64,000 bases of DNA from Erysipelotrichaceae bacterium (GCA_012523895.1 JAAYSZ010000025.1:20921-84920), one strand, 5' to 3'. Positions 46,600-55,870 are shown, counted from the stretch's first letter. Numbers and translations: made by a program. The notes: generated from the letters alone by a model not told the origin.

Positions 46600-46624
46600 C
46601 TATCTAGTTTTTAAAACTAGATAG
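46600..46624. promoter_or_regulatory. 25-bp palindrome at the hemolysin III transcription start
   Basis: CTATCTAGTTTT (46600-46611) and AAAACTAGATAG (46613-46624) are exact inverted repeats with one base between. A minus-strand TGTTATAAT with TATAAT at 46634-46629 puts the start near 46622, inside the palindrome. It could be an operator or a hairpin at the very 5' end of the mRNA, next to the ribosome site. Confidence 0.6.
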
Positions 46625-46663
46625 TATGATTATAACAACATTATCGCAAATATGCTATATTTT

Positions 46664-46692
46664 TTGACATTAAATATATTTTTTTATATTAT
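46664..46692 (+). promoter_or_regulatory. Promoter of leuS
   Basis: TTGACA (46664-46669) and TATTAT (46687-46692) are 17 bp apart. The start would be near 46699, the 5' end of the T-box leader. Confidence 0.8.
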
Positions 46693-46698
46693 ATTTAT

Positions 46699-46896
46699 GA
46701 ACGTTGAAGCAAAGTAGTAGGTAATGGATGTTATTTAGAGAGTCAAGGGTTGGTGAAACTTGATTAACAAAGTTATTGAACTCGTTGTGGAGTGATGTAT
46801 TTCCTGCTTTAAAGGAATTTAAGTGCATCTTTTTAAAAAGATGAACTAAGGTGGTACCGCGTAATTATTACGTCCTTAGATGTGGGCGTTTTTTAT
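46699..46896 (+). ncRNA. T-box riboswitch of leuS, leucine specifier CTC
   Basis: A compact T-box leader with AGTA (46709-46716 region), the specifier region TTATTGAACTCG with CTC at 46781-46783, the T-box AACTAAGGTGGTACCGCG (46844-46861), and a terminator formed by ACGTCC and GGGCGT followed by TTTTTT. CTC is a leucine codon and leuS follows, so uncharged tRNA-Leu should permit read-through. Stem I looks shorter than usual. Confidence 0.92.
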
Positions 46897-46908
46897 TTTG
46901 GAGGATGT

Positions 46909-49308
46909 ATGGCATATAATCATAAAGATATTGAAAAAAAATGGCAAAAATACTGGGAAGAAAATGAAACATTTAAAACAGATGTATATGATGAGGAAAA
47001 ACCTCCTTATTATGTTTTAGATATGTTTCCTTATCCAAGTGGACAGGGTTTACACGTAGGTCATGCAGAAGGATATACTGCAACTGATATTGTAGCAAGA
47101 TACAAAAGAATGAAAGGATATAATGTTTTACATCCAATGGGGTGGGATGCTTTTGGTTTACCTGCTGAACAGTATGCATTAAGTACGGGAAATCATCCAG
47201 CAGACTTTACTCATGAAAACATTGATACTTTTAGAAGGCAGATAAAAGAAATAGGTTTATCTTATGATTGGAGTAGAGAAATAAGTACTACTGATCCTGA
47301 ATATTATAAGTGGACTCAATGGATATTTATTCAGCTTTATAATAAAGGTTTAGCTTATGTTGATGAAATTCCTGTAAATTGGTGTCCAGAACTAGGAACT
47401 GTTTTAGCTAATGAAGAAGTAATAAATGGAAGAAGCGAAAGAGGAAACCATCCAGTTATTAGAAAACCAATGCGTCAATGGGTTCTTAAGATTACAGAAT
47501 ATGCTGAACAATTACTAAATGATTTGGATTTAGTTGATTGGCCTCAATCAACTAAGGAAATGCAAATTAATTGGATTGGCAAATCTATAGGTTCTAATGT
47601 TGTATTTAAAATTGATGGATTTGACAAAGAATTTACAGTATTTACTACAAGGGCTGACACTTTATTTGGTTGTACTTATTGTGTTTTAGCACCAGAACAT
47701 CCATTTGTATTGGATATTACTAGCAAAGATAAACTTTCTGCTGTAAAACAATATATTGATGAAATACAATCAAAATCTGATTTAGAAAGAACAGATTTAA
47801 ACAAAGATAAAACTGGAGTATTTACAGGTGCATATGCAATAAATCCTGTAAACAATAAAAAGATTCCGATATGGATTGCGGACTATGTTTTAGCTAGCTA
47901 TGGAACTGGAGCAATTATGGCTGTTCCAGGACATGATACAAGAGACTATGAATTTGCGAAAAAATTTAATTTAGAAATTATTGAGGTTTTAAAAGGCGGA
48001 GATATTTCTAAAGAAGCATACGAAGGTGATGGTATTCATGTTAATAGTGATTTCTTAGATGGTTTAGATAAAGAAGATGCTATTAAAAAAATGAATGAAT
48101 GGCTTGTTGAAAATAATGTAGGTACTCCAAAAACAACTTATAAATTAAGAGATTGGTTATTTTCAAGACAAAGATATTGGGGAGAACCAATTCCTATAGT
48201 TCATATGGAAGATGGAACTATGAGAACTGTTGATATTGAAGAATTACCTTTAGAATTACCAGCAGTTACCAATTACATGCCATCTAGTGATGGAGAAAGT
48301 CCTCTTGCTAATGCTGGAGAGTGGTTAGAAGTAGAGATTGATGGTGTTAAAGGAAAAAGAGAAACAAACACAATGCCTCAATGGGCAGGAAGTTGTTGGT
48401 ATTATATAAGATTTATTGATCCACATAATAATGAATCTTTCTGTGATAAAAAATTACTTGAAAAATGGCTTCCTGTTGATTTATATGTTGGTGGAGCTGA
48501 ACATGCTGTTTTACACCTTTTATATGCAAGGTTTTGGCATAAAGTACTTTATGATTTAGGCCATGTACCTACTAAAGAACCATTTAAAAAGTTATTCCAC
48601 CAAGGAATGATATTAGGTTCTAATGGTGAAAAAATGAGTAAATCTAGAGGAAATGTTGTTAGTCCTGATGTGATTTTTGATTCTCATGGTGCTGATTCAC
48701 TAAGGGTGTATGAAATGTTTATGGGACCATTAGAAGCTTCACTTCCTTGGAATGATAGTGGACTTGATGGAACTAGAAAATGGTTAGATAGAGTTTATAG
48801 ACTATTTACTGAATACGACAAATTAAGTGATGAAAATGATGGTAGCTTAGACTATGTATATCATGCTACTGTTAAAAAGGTAGAGGAAGATATAGAATCA
48901 TTAAGGTTAAATACTGCTATTTCTCAAATGATGGTGTTTATTAATGAATGCTATAAAACAAAAACAATATATAGACCATATGCGTTAGGGTTCATAAAAA
49001 TGTTTTCATGTTTTGCACCTCATTTAGGTGAAGAATTATGGAATGTTTTGGGCAATAAAGATACCTTAGCATATGAACCATGGCCAGTTTATGATAAAAG
49101 TAAACTTGAACTTGATGAAGTAGAAATTGTAGTACAAGTTGGTGGAAAATTAAGAGGAAAATTCACTGTGGCTAAAGGTAGTGACCAAGAAATATTAAAA
49201 GCTAAAGCTCTTGAAATACCTACTGTACAAACTCATGTAGAAGGTAAGACAATTGTTAAGATGATTGTTATAAAGGATAAAATTGTAAATATTGTTGTAA
49301 AAGGATGA
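46909..49308 (+). CDS. leuS: Leucyl-tRNA synthetase
   Basis: 799 residues, bacterial LeuRS length. Class I motifs: HIGH box as [17 protein letters not shown] (near 40-56) and KMSKS ([10 protein letters not shown], near 575). The editing domain CP1 contains [13 protein letters not shown] and [16 protein letters not shown], whose Asp blocks misacylation. The C-terminal anticodon and VKVxxx domain [11 protein letters not shown] is present. ATG 46909 follows GGAGG; an in-frame ATG at 46882 lies in the terminator of the T-box and is rejected. Expression is set by the upstream T-box. Confidence 0.97.
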   Translation: MAYNHKDIEKKWQKYWEENETFKTDVYDEEKPPYYVLDMFPYPSGQGLHVGHAEGYTATDIVARYKRMKGYNVLHPMGWDAFGLPAEQYALSTGNHPADFTHENIDTFRRQIKEIGLSYDWSREISTTDPEYYKWTQWIFIQLYNKGLAYVDEIPVNWCPELGTVLANEEVINGRSERGNHPVIRKPMRQWVLKITEYAEQLLNDLDLVDWPQSTKEMQINWIGKSIGSNVVFKIDGFDKEFTVFTTRADTLFGCTYCVLAPEHPFVLDITSKDKLSAVKQYIDEIQSKSDLERTDLNKDKTGVFTGAYAINPVNNKKIPIWIADYVLASYGTGAIMAVPGHDTRDYEFAKKFNLEIIEVLKGGDISKEAYEGDGIHVNSDFLDGLDKEDAIKKMNEWLVENNVGTPKTTYKLRDWLFSRQRYWGEPIPIVHMEDGTMRTVDIEELPLELPAVTNYMPSSDGESPLANAGEWLEVEIDGVKGKRETNTMPQWAGSCWYYIRFIDPHNNESFCDKKLLEKWLPVDLYVGGAEHAVLHLLYARFWHKVLYDLGHVPTKEPFKKLFHQGMILGSNGEKMSKSRGNVVSPDVIFDSHGADSLRVYEMFMGPLEASLPWNDSGLDGTRKWLDRVYRLFTEYDKLSDENDGSLDYVYHATVKKVEEDIESLRLNTAISQMMVFINECYKTKTIYRPYALGFIKMFSCFAPHLGEELWNVLGNKDTLAYEPWPVYDKSKLELDEVEIVVQVGGKLRGKFTVAKGSDQEILKAKALEIPTVQTHVEGKTIVKMIVIKDKIVNIVVKG

Positions 49309-49325
49309 TTTTCATCCTTTTAATT
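49299..49325 (+). terminator. Terminator of leuS
   Basis: AAAAGGATGA (49299-49308) pairs with TCATCCTTTT (49312-49321) around TTT. The stop codon lies within the stem. Confidence 0.8.
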
Positions 49326-49400
49326 TTACAAAAGTTTAACCCTTTATTTATTGTAACTATATATATTTGATATTAAAATGATATCAAAGAGGTGAATGAT

Positions 49401-50399
49401 ATGCAGGAAAAAATTTTAGTTAAAAATAAAGGGTTTATTATCCCGCTAGCAGTTATAATTTTAAATTTATTAAATGTGGTACTATTTATTTATTCTATTA
49501 TGAATGGTACAGGATTTATTGTGTTTTTATCAATAATTTTTGCAATTATTTTATTTATTTTATTGTTTGGTATTAAAGTATTAGATCCTCAAGAAGCTTT
49601 AGTGTTAACCTTATTTGGTAATTATTATGGAACATTAAAAGAAGAAGGAATGTATTATGTTAATCCATTTTGTTCAGCTGTTAATCCGGCAGCCAATACA
49701 GTTTTAAGACAAAGTGGCGATGTTGAGTCTAATAAGGGTGAAATTGTTAGTTCTACTGGTCAAACATATAAACCACAAAATTATAATAAAAAAATTTCAT
49801 TAAAAATAATGACATTAAATAATAATAGACAAAAGATTAATGATTGTTTGGGTAACCCTGTAGAAATAGGTATTGCGGTAATTTGGAGAGTTAAAAATAC
49901 TGCTAAAGCTGTATTTGATGTTGATAATTATAAAGAATATTTGTCATTACAATGTGATGCTGCATTAAGAAATATTGTTAGGATATATCCTTATGATGTG
50001 GCTGAAAATGTTGACACTACAGGAGATGGAGAGCCAGATGAAGGTTCTTTAAGAGGATCTAGTGAAATAGTAGCGAAAAGAATAAAAGATGAAATACAAG
50101 ATAGAGTAAATTTAGCAGGAATTGAAATACTTGAAGCAAGAATAACTTATTTGGCATATGCGCCTGAAATTGCAGCTGCAATGCTACAACGCCAACAAGC
50201 ATCAGCAATTATAGATGCAAGAAAGATGATTGTTGATGGTGCTGTTGGTATGGTAGATATGGCACTATCTAAGCTAAGTGAAGGTGGAATAGTTGATTTA
50301 GATGAAGAAAGAAAGGCAGCCATGGTTTCTAACTTACTAGTTGTATTATGTGGTAATAAAGATGCACAACCTATAGTTAACTCTGGCAGTTTATATTAG
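49401..50399 (+). CDS. SPFH/Band 7 domain membrane protein
   Basis: 332 residues. Two N-terminal hydrophobic segments (about 10-50) form a hairpin or double anchor, followed by an SPFH domain (LDPQEALVLTLFGNYYGTLK, then VEIGIAVIWRVKNTAKAVFDVDNYKEYL) and a helical tail with EILEARITYLAYAPEIAAAML and RQQASAIIDARK. SPFH proteins organise membrane microdomains or large assemblies. It is distinct from the zinc-ribbon SPFH gene at 30412. AGAGGTGA precedes ATG 49401. Its stop codon overlaps the GTG start of a ribbon-helix-helix gene, so the two products are made together. Confidence 0.88.
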   Translation: MQEKILVKNKGFIIPLAVIILNLLNVVLFIYSIMNGTGFIVFLSIIFAIILFILLFGIKVLDPQEALVLTLFGNYYGTLKEEGMYYVNPFCSAVNPAANTVLRQSGDVESNKGEIVSSTGQTYKPQNYNKKISLKIMTLNNNRQKINDCLGNPVEIGIAVIWRVKNTAKAVFDVDNYKEYLSLQCDAALRNIVRIYPYDVAENVDTTGDGEPDEGSLRGSSEIVAKRIKDEIQDRVNLAGIEILEARITYLAYAPEIAAAMLQRQQASAIIDARKMIVDGAVGMVDMALSKLSEGGIVDLDEERKAAMVSNLLVVLCGNKDAQPIVNSGSLY

Positions 50400-50605
50400 T
50401 GAGTAATATAGATGAAAAAAAACAAATACCTTTAAGAATATCGTCTAAATTATATTCACAAATTGCTTCATGGGCTCAAGATGATTTTCGATCAATTAAT
50501 GGTCAAATAGAATATTTATTAACAATGTGTGTTAAGCAAAGAATTAAAAATTCAAAATATGTTTCTGAAGAAATATATGAAGATTTTGAAATTGATTTAG
50601 AGTAA
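50399..50605 (+). CDS. Arc-like ribbon-helix-helix protein coupled to SPFH gene
   Basis: 68 residues beginning at GTG 50399, which overlaps the stop TAG of the SPFH gene by one base. PLRISSKLYSQIASWAQDDFRSINGQIEYLLTMCV fits an Arc/MetJ ribbon-helix-helix: a beta strand with polar face (IPLRIS), then two helices. An acidic tail follows. RHH proteins are usually DNA-binding repressors or antitoxins. No toxin gene is next to it; the coupling to SPFH suggests it regulates or binds that protein. No separate ribosome site is visible, so it depends on coupling. Confidence 0.78.
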   Translation: MSNIDEKKQIPLRISSKLYSQIASWAQDDFRSINGQIEYLLTMCVKQRIKNSKYVSEEIYEDFEIDLE

Positions 50606-50626
50606 CTATTAATTTAGTTACTTTTT
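50601..50626 (+). terminator. Terminator after the RHH gene
   Basis: AGTAACT (50601-50607) pairs with AGTTACT (50616-50622), followed by TTTT. The left arm overlaps the stop codon. Confidence 0.65.
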
Positions 50627-50651
50627 AATAATAGAAGTATAGCTTAGATTT

Positions 50652-50660
50652 TGTTATAAT
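50652..50660 (+). promoter_or_regulatory. Extended -10 promoter of scpAB, near-leaderless start
   Basis: TGTTATAAT (50652-50660), the same element as before recG, lies 11 bases before the scpA ATG. The transcript would have a leader of about 4-5 bases and no ribosome site is visible. Confidence 0.55.
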
Positions 50661-50671
50661 CATTTACGTAT

Positions 50672-51403
50672 ATGAAAGATTTTAAAGTTGAAATTGAACA
50701 ATTTGATGGTCCATTAGATCTGATGTTACATCTTATTAAAGAGAATAAATTAGATCTTTTTGACTTAGATATTAGTGTACTTACTAACCAATACTTATTA
50801 TATTTAAATAGATTTAAGGAATTACATTTAGAAATAGCAAGTGAATATCTAGTTGAACTTGCTACACTTATAGAGTATAAATCTAAAAAATTATTTCCTA
50901 AGGAAGATGCTACTTTAGATAGCGAATATGAAGAAGATCCAAAAGAAAGGCTTGTAAGAAGATTACTTGAATATCAGCAATATAAAGAAGTAACAAGTGT
51001 ACTTGAAGAACAATATTTATCTAGACAACTTCAGATAAGTAAACCAATTAGTATCGAAGTTGAGGATTGGATAAAACAAGCAGGTGATGCTCCTATAGAA
51101 GCTAATCCTTATGATTTGGTTAAGGCAATGCAAAAGTGCATGAGAAGATTACAATTAAGCAGGCCGTTAGAAACAAAACTTGCAAAAAAAGAAATTTCAA
51201 TGGAAGAAAGAAAACTAGAAATTGTTGCAAGATTATCTGATTTACCTAATACATTTACTTTTGAAAGACTTTTAGATGATGTAAGTGATATTGATATGGT
51301 AATATCTACTTTTCTTGCAGTATTGGATTTAGTGAGGTTACATACTTTATATTTTACAATTGATAGTGAAGAAACAATTTGGTTTACAAGAGGTAATAGT
51401 TAA
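50672..51403 (+). CDS. scpA: Segregation and condensation protein A
   Basis: 243 residues. The kleisin N-terminus FDGPLDLMLHLIKENKLDLFDLDI, the middle region with ELATLIEYKSKKLFP, and a C-terminal winged helix (VARLSDLPNTFTFERLL, then VISTFLAVLDLVRL) are complete. ScpA bridges the SMC heads and binds ScpB. The start agrees with the family, yet the -10 box sits 11 bp upstream and no ribosome site is present, so initiation is probably leaderless or nearly so. Its stop overlaps scpB by one base. Confidence 0.95.
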   Translation: MKDFKVEIEQFDGPLDLMLHLIKENKLDLFDLDISVLTNQYLLYLNRFKELHLEIASEYLVELATLIEYKSKKLFPKEDATLDSEYEEDPKERLVRRLLEYQQYKEVTSVLEEQYLSRQLQISKPISIEVEDWIKQAGDAPIEANPYDLVKAMQKCMRRLQLSRPLETKLAKKEISMEERKLEIVARLSDLPNTFTFERLLDDVSDIDMVISTFLAVLDLVRLHTLYFTIDSEETIWFTRGNS

Positions 51404-51954
51404 TGGAAAATAAAGAACATATTAAAATGGTATTTGAAGGATTGTTATTTATAGTTGGTGATGATGGAGTAACAAAAGAACAATTAAAAGAAATATTAGA
51501 AATATCATATGAAGATATTGATGAGATTTTTAATGAATTACAAGAATATTATTTAGATGATCAAAGAGGAATTGAATTAGTAAACTATGGCGATAATTAT
51601 AAATTTTTATCTAAAGCTGTTGTTCATCCTTATGCTCAGAAAATGTTTCAAAATACAAAACAATCTGGTTTGTCTCAAGCTGCACTAGAAACACTAGCAA
51701 TTATTGCATATAAACAACCTATTACTAGAGTTGAAATAGAGGAAATAAGGGGTGTAGGAGCTGATATGATGCTTAGAAGGCTTATTGCTCGAAATTTAAT
51801 AAAAGAAGTTGGAAGAAGTGAGGCTCCTGGAAGACCAATACTATATGAAGTAACTGATGAATTTATGGATACATTTAAACTTATAAGTTTAGAAGAACTT
51901 CCAGAATTGCCTAGTTTTAATTTAGATGAAACTGAAGAAAATTTATATGATTAA
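51403..51954 (+). CDS. scpB: Segregation and condensation protein B
   Basis: 183 residues. Two winged-helix domains are recognisable, the second with SQAALETLAIIAYKQPITRVEIEEIRG and VGRSEAPGRPILYEVTDEF, the strongest ScpB signature. It binds ScpA and stabilises the SMC complex. The ATG overlaps the scpA stop by one base (TAATG), so stoichiometry is set by coupling. A terminator follows. Confidence 0.96.
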   Translation: MENKEHIKMVFEGLLFIVGDDGVTKEQLKEILEISYEDIDEIFNELQEYYLDDQRGIELVNYGDNYKFLSKAVVHPYAQKMFQNTKQSGLSQAALETLAIIAYKQPITRVEIEEIRGVGADMMLRRLIARNLIKEVGRSEAPGRPILYEVTDEFMDTFKLISLEELPELPSFNLDETEENLYD

Positions 51955-51968
51955 TTAATATAAAAAAT

Positions 51969-51993
51969 AGTCGAATTATCTAATTCGATTTTT
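51969..51993 (+). terminator. Terminator of scpAB
   Basis: TCGAATTA (51971-51978) is complementary to TAATTCGA (51981-51988), followed by TTTTTT. Confidence 0.75.
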
Positions 51994-52047
51994 TAAATTC
52001 AAGGTATTAAATATGGTATGATTATAAGTGAAGAGGTGACAAAATAA

Positions 52048-53082
52048 ATGCTTGAAACCAAAAAGCTTATAGTCTTGGATAAGTACATTCAAGAAGTTAC
52101 AGACAATGAAATTATACCTGCAGTAAATCTTTCTATTCTTACAAAAAGAGGGAATTGGATGTGTAGCCATGGTAAAAAGCAAATTTTGCCATTGAGCTCT
52201 CCAAACTCACTAGATACTCTGTATGATATTTCTTCTTTGACAATGCCTTATATGACAGCAACTTTAATACTTAAATTACTTGAAAATGATGAAATTAATC
52301 TAGATGATAAAGTAAATAAATATTTATCAAAGTTTAAAGAAAGTACAACAATTATTGAATGTTTAACTCATACTTCTGGTATTGAAGATTTAAGTGATTC
52401 ATTAAAAATGACTAAAGAAAATATACTTAAAAACATAATGAATATTAAAGTTAATAAAAAATTAAAAGGCAAATACAATGAAAGTTGGATAAATTACTTT
52501 TTATTGGGACTAATTATTGAAAATCTAAAAGAAGGAATCGATGTTTATGCAAATGAAATTATGTTTGAACCAATGAAAATGAAAAGAACTTTTTATGATC
52601 CAGAAATAATGCTTAAATCAAACTGTGCTTGTTCACATATTGTTGAAGGTAGCGCAGTTTGCGGTGATGCAATTGATAAATATGCATTATTATTTGATGG
52701 TAAAGCAGGTCATGCAGGAGTATTTATTACATTACAAGATTTAAGTTATTATGTTACAACAATGATAAATAAAGGAGTTTTTAGAGATAAAGTATTCTTT
52801 AAAGAAGAACAATATAATTTATTACTTAATGAATATAAAGATACTGGACATACTTTATCTTGGATTAAAGGAAAGAAATGTAATCCAATTAAAGAATTAG
52901 TTAGTGATGATGCACTTTTCTACTTAGGTAATACAGGATGTTCTGTATTAATAGAACCTGTTAAGGGTTATGGAATAGTATTTTTATCTAATCCATTTCA
53001 TCTTAATAGAGATAAAGAAAAATTTACTGAAGTGTTAAGAGAAACATTAAAACTAGCAATTGATTCAATAAACCTTAATTAA
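52048..53082 (+). CDS. Serine beta-lactamase-fold protein lacking catalytic motifs (pseudoenzyme)
   Basis: 344 residues, class C beta-lactamase / PBP-like fold, with no signal peptide. YDISSLTMPYMTATLILKLL aligns with the SxxK helix, but the Lys is Met (Ser 63 kept, Met 66). The YxN site (usually YSNTNYILLG) reads ESWINYFLLG, and the HTG site reads GNTGC instead of GHTG. LTHTSGIEDL and GHAGVFITLQDL keep the fold. With all three motifs changed it is probably not a hydrolase. GAGGTGA precedes the ATG. A cytoplasmic location, without leader, is also odd for this family. Confidence 0.75.
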   Translation: MLETKKLIVLDKYIQEVTDNEIIPAVNLSILTKRGNWMCSHGKKQILPLSSPNSLDTLYDISSLTMPYMTATLILKLLENDEINLDDKVNKYLSKFKESTTIIECLTHTSGIEDLSDSLKMTKENILKNIMNIKVNKKLKGKYNESWINYFLLGLIIENLKEGIDVYANEIMFEPMKMKRTFYDPEIMLKSNCACSHIVEGSAVCGDAIDKYALLFDGKAGHAGVFITLQDLSYYVTTMINKGVFRDKVFFKEEQYNLLLNEYKDTGHTLSWIKGKKCNPIKELVSDDALFYLGNTGCSVLIEPVKGYGIVFLSNPFHLNRDKEKFTEVLRETLKLAIDSINLN

Positions 53083-53096
53083 TTAAGGTTTTTTTT
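53071..53096 (+). terminator. Terminator after the pseudo-beta-lactamase
   Basis: AACCTTAATTAATTAAGGTT (53071-53090) is a perfect palindrome, followed by T residues to 53096. Confidence 0.8.
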
Positions 53097-53134
53097 ATAA
53101 ATAAGAGTATAATAATGTTCTATAGGAGAATTTT

Positions 53135-53833
53135 ATGGGAACAATTATTAATTCTATTGCTATTATTATTGGCAGTGTTATAGGAACTTTTCTAAAAAAA
53201 GGAATTTCTGAAGAATTACAAAACTCTATATTTTCTATATTAGGAGTTGCGATAATTATTGTAGGTTTAAATGGTGTTTTATCTAATATGGCTAGTGTGG
53301 TAGATGGATTGATAGTAACATCAAATGAAATATTACTTATAATAAGCTTATCTTTAGGTGTTTTGATAGGAGAGTTATTAAAAATTGATGAAAAGTTAAA
53401 TAACTTTGGTAAAAGTTTAGAAGATAAATATAAAATAGGTGGTTTTGCAAAAAGCTTTGTGAGTGGCACATTAATATTTTGTGTTGGTGCAATGGCTATT
53501 GTTGGGTCTTTAAATGATGGCTTAACAAATGATTATAGTTTACTTTTAATAAAGTCCTTATTAGATGGAATAGTTAGTGTAATATTAAGCGCAACAATGG
53601 GAATAGGTGTTTTATTTTCATTTATTCCTGTTGGTATTTATCAAGGAAGTATTACTTTACTTGCTTCTTTTTTAAATCCATTTTTAAGTAGTGAATTAAT
53701 ATCTTTAATATGTATGGTTGGTTATACATTAGTTATAACAATAGGTTTAAATTTTACATTTAAGACCAATATAAAAACAGCAAATTTATTGCCGTCATTA
53801 TTAATACCTATAATTTATTATTTTATTTTTTGA
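53135..53833 (+). CDS. DUF554 membrane protein (YdfK/YqgA-like)
   Basis: 232 residues with about six to seven membrane segments. The N-terminal GTIINSIAIIIGSVIGTFLKKGI and the block TLIFCVGAMAIVGSLNDGLTNDYSLLL are strong DUF554 hallmarks. Function is unknown; the family is widespread in Bacillota. TATAAT at 53108-53113 and TAGGAG at 53122-53127 give it its own promoter and ribosome site. Its 3' end overlaps the convergent AraC-type gene by 16 bases. Confidence 0.88.
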   Translation: MGTIINSIAIIIGSVIGTFLKKGISEELQNSIFSILGVAIIIVGLNGVLSNMASVVDGLIVTSNEILLIISLSLGVLIGELLKIDEKLNNFGKSLEDKYKIGGFAKSFVSGTLIFCVGAMAIVGSLNDGLTNDYSLLLIKSLLDGIVSVILSATMGIGVLFSFIPVGIYQGSITLLASFLNPFLSSELISLICMVGYTLVITIGLNFTFKTNIKTANLLPSLLIPIIYYFIF

Positions 53834-54993
53834 TGTTTAATTCGATATTGTACTGGTGTCATTTCAAAGTTCTTTTTAAATGTATTTTGAAAATGACTTT
53901 GATTTGAAAAATATAATTTTTTACTTATTTCAGTAACGGTTAAATTAGTGGTTTCTAATAATTTTTTAGCTTGATTTAATTTTGAATTAATAATGTACTG
54001 TTGTATTGTAATACCAGTATCATTTTTAAAGCATTTAGATAGATAATTTCTAGTTACATTTAATTTTAATGCAATATCGCTGACTTGTAGTTTAGATTCA
54101 ATATTGGCATCTATATATGAAATAGCCATTTTTACAATATTAGAATAATATTTAGAGTTAGTAGAATAATTTATCTTATTGAAAAATATTTTTAATGTTT
54201 TATTGAAAATTGTCTCAGCTTCTTTATAAGTTTTTGTTTTGTTTAATTTATTAATCATTTTTTTAGTTATTCTACTTATTGTTTTATTATCAATCCCAGC
54301 TTCACTTACAAAAGTAGATATTACAGAAAGATAATAAATAATATAGCTTTTAAAACTTGGTAAATCTTCATTTATATCATCAAATATTAAATCTTTGTTT
54401 GGATAAAAGTTTGAGAATGTAATAAAACCTAATTGATCTCCATTTAATACAAAATTTTCTAGTTTTTCAAAAAATATATCATTATTTTGCATTGAAGGAT
54501 TCATTGATTTCATTTTATCTAATTCTTCAATACTGTAATTACTTATAATATTGTATTCATTTAGCGTAGATCCATTTATAGAAAAATTTAAAATTAATAA
54601 TAGATTTATAAATTCTTCATAATAAACAGGATTTGAAACTAATAATTCATCAGAGATAATAGATTTTTCTTTTATGTTAAAATCAAAATTATTTAAAATT
54701 TTTTCTATTTGTTTTATGTTTAAAATATTTTTTAAAACAGGACCTATTATTAAATCAAAGTTTGAATTTTTAGACTGAATTATGATTTTACCTAAAAATA
54801 AAGAATCAAAATGATAAGTTAAACTAACTTCTTTTTCTTGTGTATTTTGATAATATAATTCGTTTATTAATGGCAATAATTTATTCTTTTTAGGCAATGT
54901 GAAAATTAACTTATTTTTTTTAATACATGTAATAGGTATTTTATTATAAGCATAAAAATATTCTAAATATGATATAAATTTACTGTTTGTCAT
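53818..54993 (-). CDS. AraC-family transcriptional regulator
   Basis: 391 residues. The C-terminal 100 residues hold the double helix-turn-helix of AraC/XylS (LQVSDIALKLNVTRNYLSKCFKNDTGITIQQYI and VTEISKKLYFSNQSHFQNTFKKNFEMTPVQYR). The N-terminal 280 residues are mixed alpha/beta and helical, with no cupin or other sensor domain I recognise; AraC regulators with large unknown N-termini are common in Bacillota. AGAGGTAA precedes the ATG. It is divergent from a lipoprotein gene, a possible target. It shares 16 bases with the convergent DUF554 gene. Confidence 0.88.
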   Translation of the reverse strand: MTNSKFISYLEYFYAYNKIPITCIKKNKLIFTLPKKNKLLPLINELYYQNTQEKEVSLTYHFDSLFLGKIIIQSKNSNFDLIIGPVLKNILNIKQIEKILNNFDFNIKEKSIISDELLVSNPVYYEEFINLLLILNFSINGSTLNEYNIISNYSIEELDKMKSMNPSMQNNDIFFEKLENFVLNGDQLGFITFSNFYPNKDLIFDDINEDLPSFKSYIIYYLSVISTFVSEAGIDNKTISRITKKMINKLNKTKTYKEAETIFNKTLKIFFNKINYSTNSKYYSNIVKMAISYIDANIESKLQVSDIALKLNVTRNYLSKCFKNDTGITIQQYIINSKLNQAKKLLETTNLTVTEISKKLYFSNQSHFQNTFKKNFEMTPVQYRIKHQKIK

Positions 54994-55083
54994 TTTTACC
55001 TCTTAGATAATATTAACATTTAATAGAAATATTGTTAATGTAATATCACAAATATGATAAAATATTTAAGTACAGGAGGAGCT

Positions 55084-55812
55084 ATGAAAAAAATAATATT
55101 ATTTTTCTTAATAATTTTATTAACTGGGTGTACTAATTACACTAATTTTGAATTAGATTTAAAAGATGCACTTAATAAAGAAAGTAGCTTAAATGCTATA
55201 TCTCCTGATAACAATAAAACATATTTCAGATATTATTTAGAACCATGTATAGGTCTTATTTATTCAAATCAAACAAGTAATATTTTTTTATACAATAATG
55301 TTAAATTTATAATGAATTTAAATGTGGCAAGTGTTATTAACGATAAATATTACAGCAATGAGTTTGAAAATATACAACTAAATCAAAAATACAAATTATT
55401 TAGTTTTAGTGGAGAATATACTGATTATAAAAATAAAACTTATCCATATTATGTTGATGTTTTTAAAGTAAACGATGTTTATTATTTAAAGTTAAATAGT
55501 AAATATGTATCATTTTATGTAAATGGTAATGAAGCAAGTTTAATAAATATATCTAGGAAGATGTTACAAATTGCTAAATCTATAGATATATATGAAGAAG
55601 AAATTTTATCTGACTTTTCATCAAAAGAAATAATTGAATATACAAAAGAAGAAATTCAATTATTTGATGTTATTGTTCCTGTAAATGGAAAAATACAAGA
55701 TATACTTGATGGAGAAGATATAAGGCCTGATGGTTATGGTGATGATTATAATGAAGAAGACAGAATGGATATAATTGATGATTACCAAACAGATGATTAT
55801 GAAACTGATTAG
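55084..55812 (+). CDS. Lipoprotein of unknown function, divergent from AraC regulator
   Basis: 242 residues. A short signal peptide with lipobox LTGCTN, then a body rich in Tyr, Asn and Lys without a family I know, and a very acidic C-terminus (residues about 218-242) with repeated D-D-Y. I start at 55084 because AGGAGG lies just ahead; an in-frame start at 55054 is upstream of that site. Only about 90 bp separate it from the AraC gene, so shared control is possible. Confidence 0.7.
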   Translation: MKKIILFFLIILLTGCTNYTNFELDLKDALNKESSLNAISPDNNKTYFRYYLEPCIGLIYSNQTSNIFLYNNVKFIMNLNVASVINDKYYSNEFENIQLNQKYKLFSFSGEYTDYKNKTYPYYVDVFKVNDVYYLKLNSKYVSFYVNGNEASLINISRKMLQIAKSIDIYEEEILSDFSSKEIIEYTKEEIQLFDVIVPVNGKIQDILDGEDIRPDGYGDDYNEEDRMDIIDDYQTDDYETD

Positions 55813-55818
55813 GTAAAA

Positions 55819-55827
55819 TGATATAAT
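55819..55827 (+). promoter_or_regulatory. Extended -10 promoter before the SPIFG-motif gene
   Basis: TGATATAAT (55819-55827) lies 44 bases before ATG 55871 and just after the preceding stop. It would drive the linker-like gene and murC. Confidence 0.45.
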
Positions 55828-55870
55828 TATGTTATTCTAATTTATGATATTAAATTAAAGGAGAATGTTT

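Noticed and set aside
46882..46908. Upstream start for leuS at 46882
   Set aside because: It falls in the T-box terminator; GGAGG serves ATG 46909.
50399..50605. Toxin-antitoxin pair based on the RHH protein
   Set aside because: No toxin-like gene lies on either side; the neighbour is an SPFH membrane protein.
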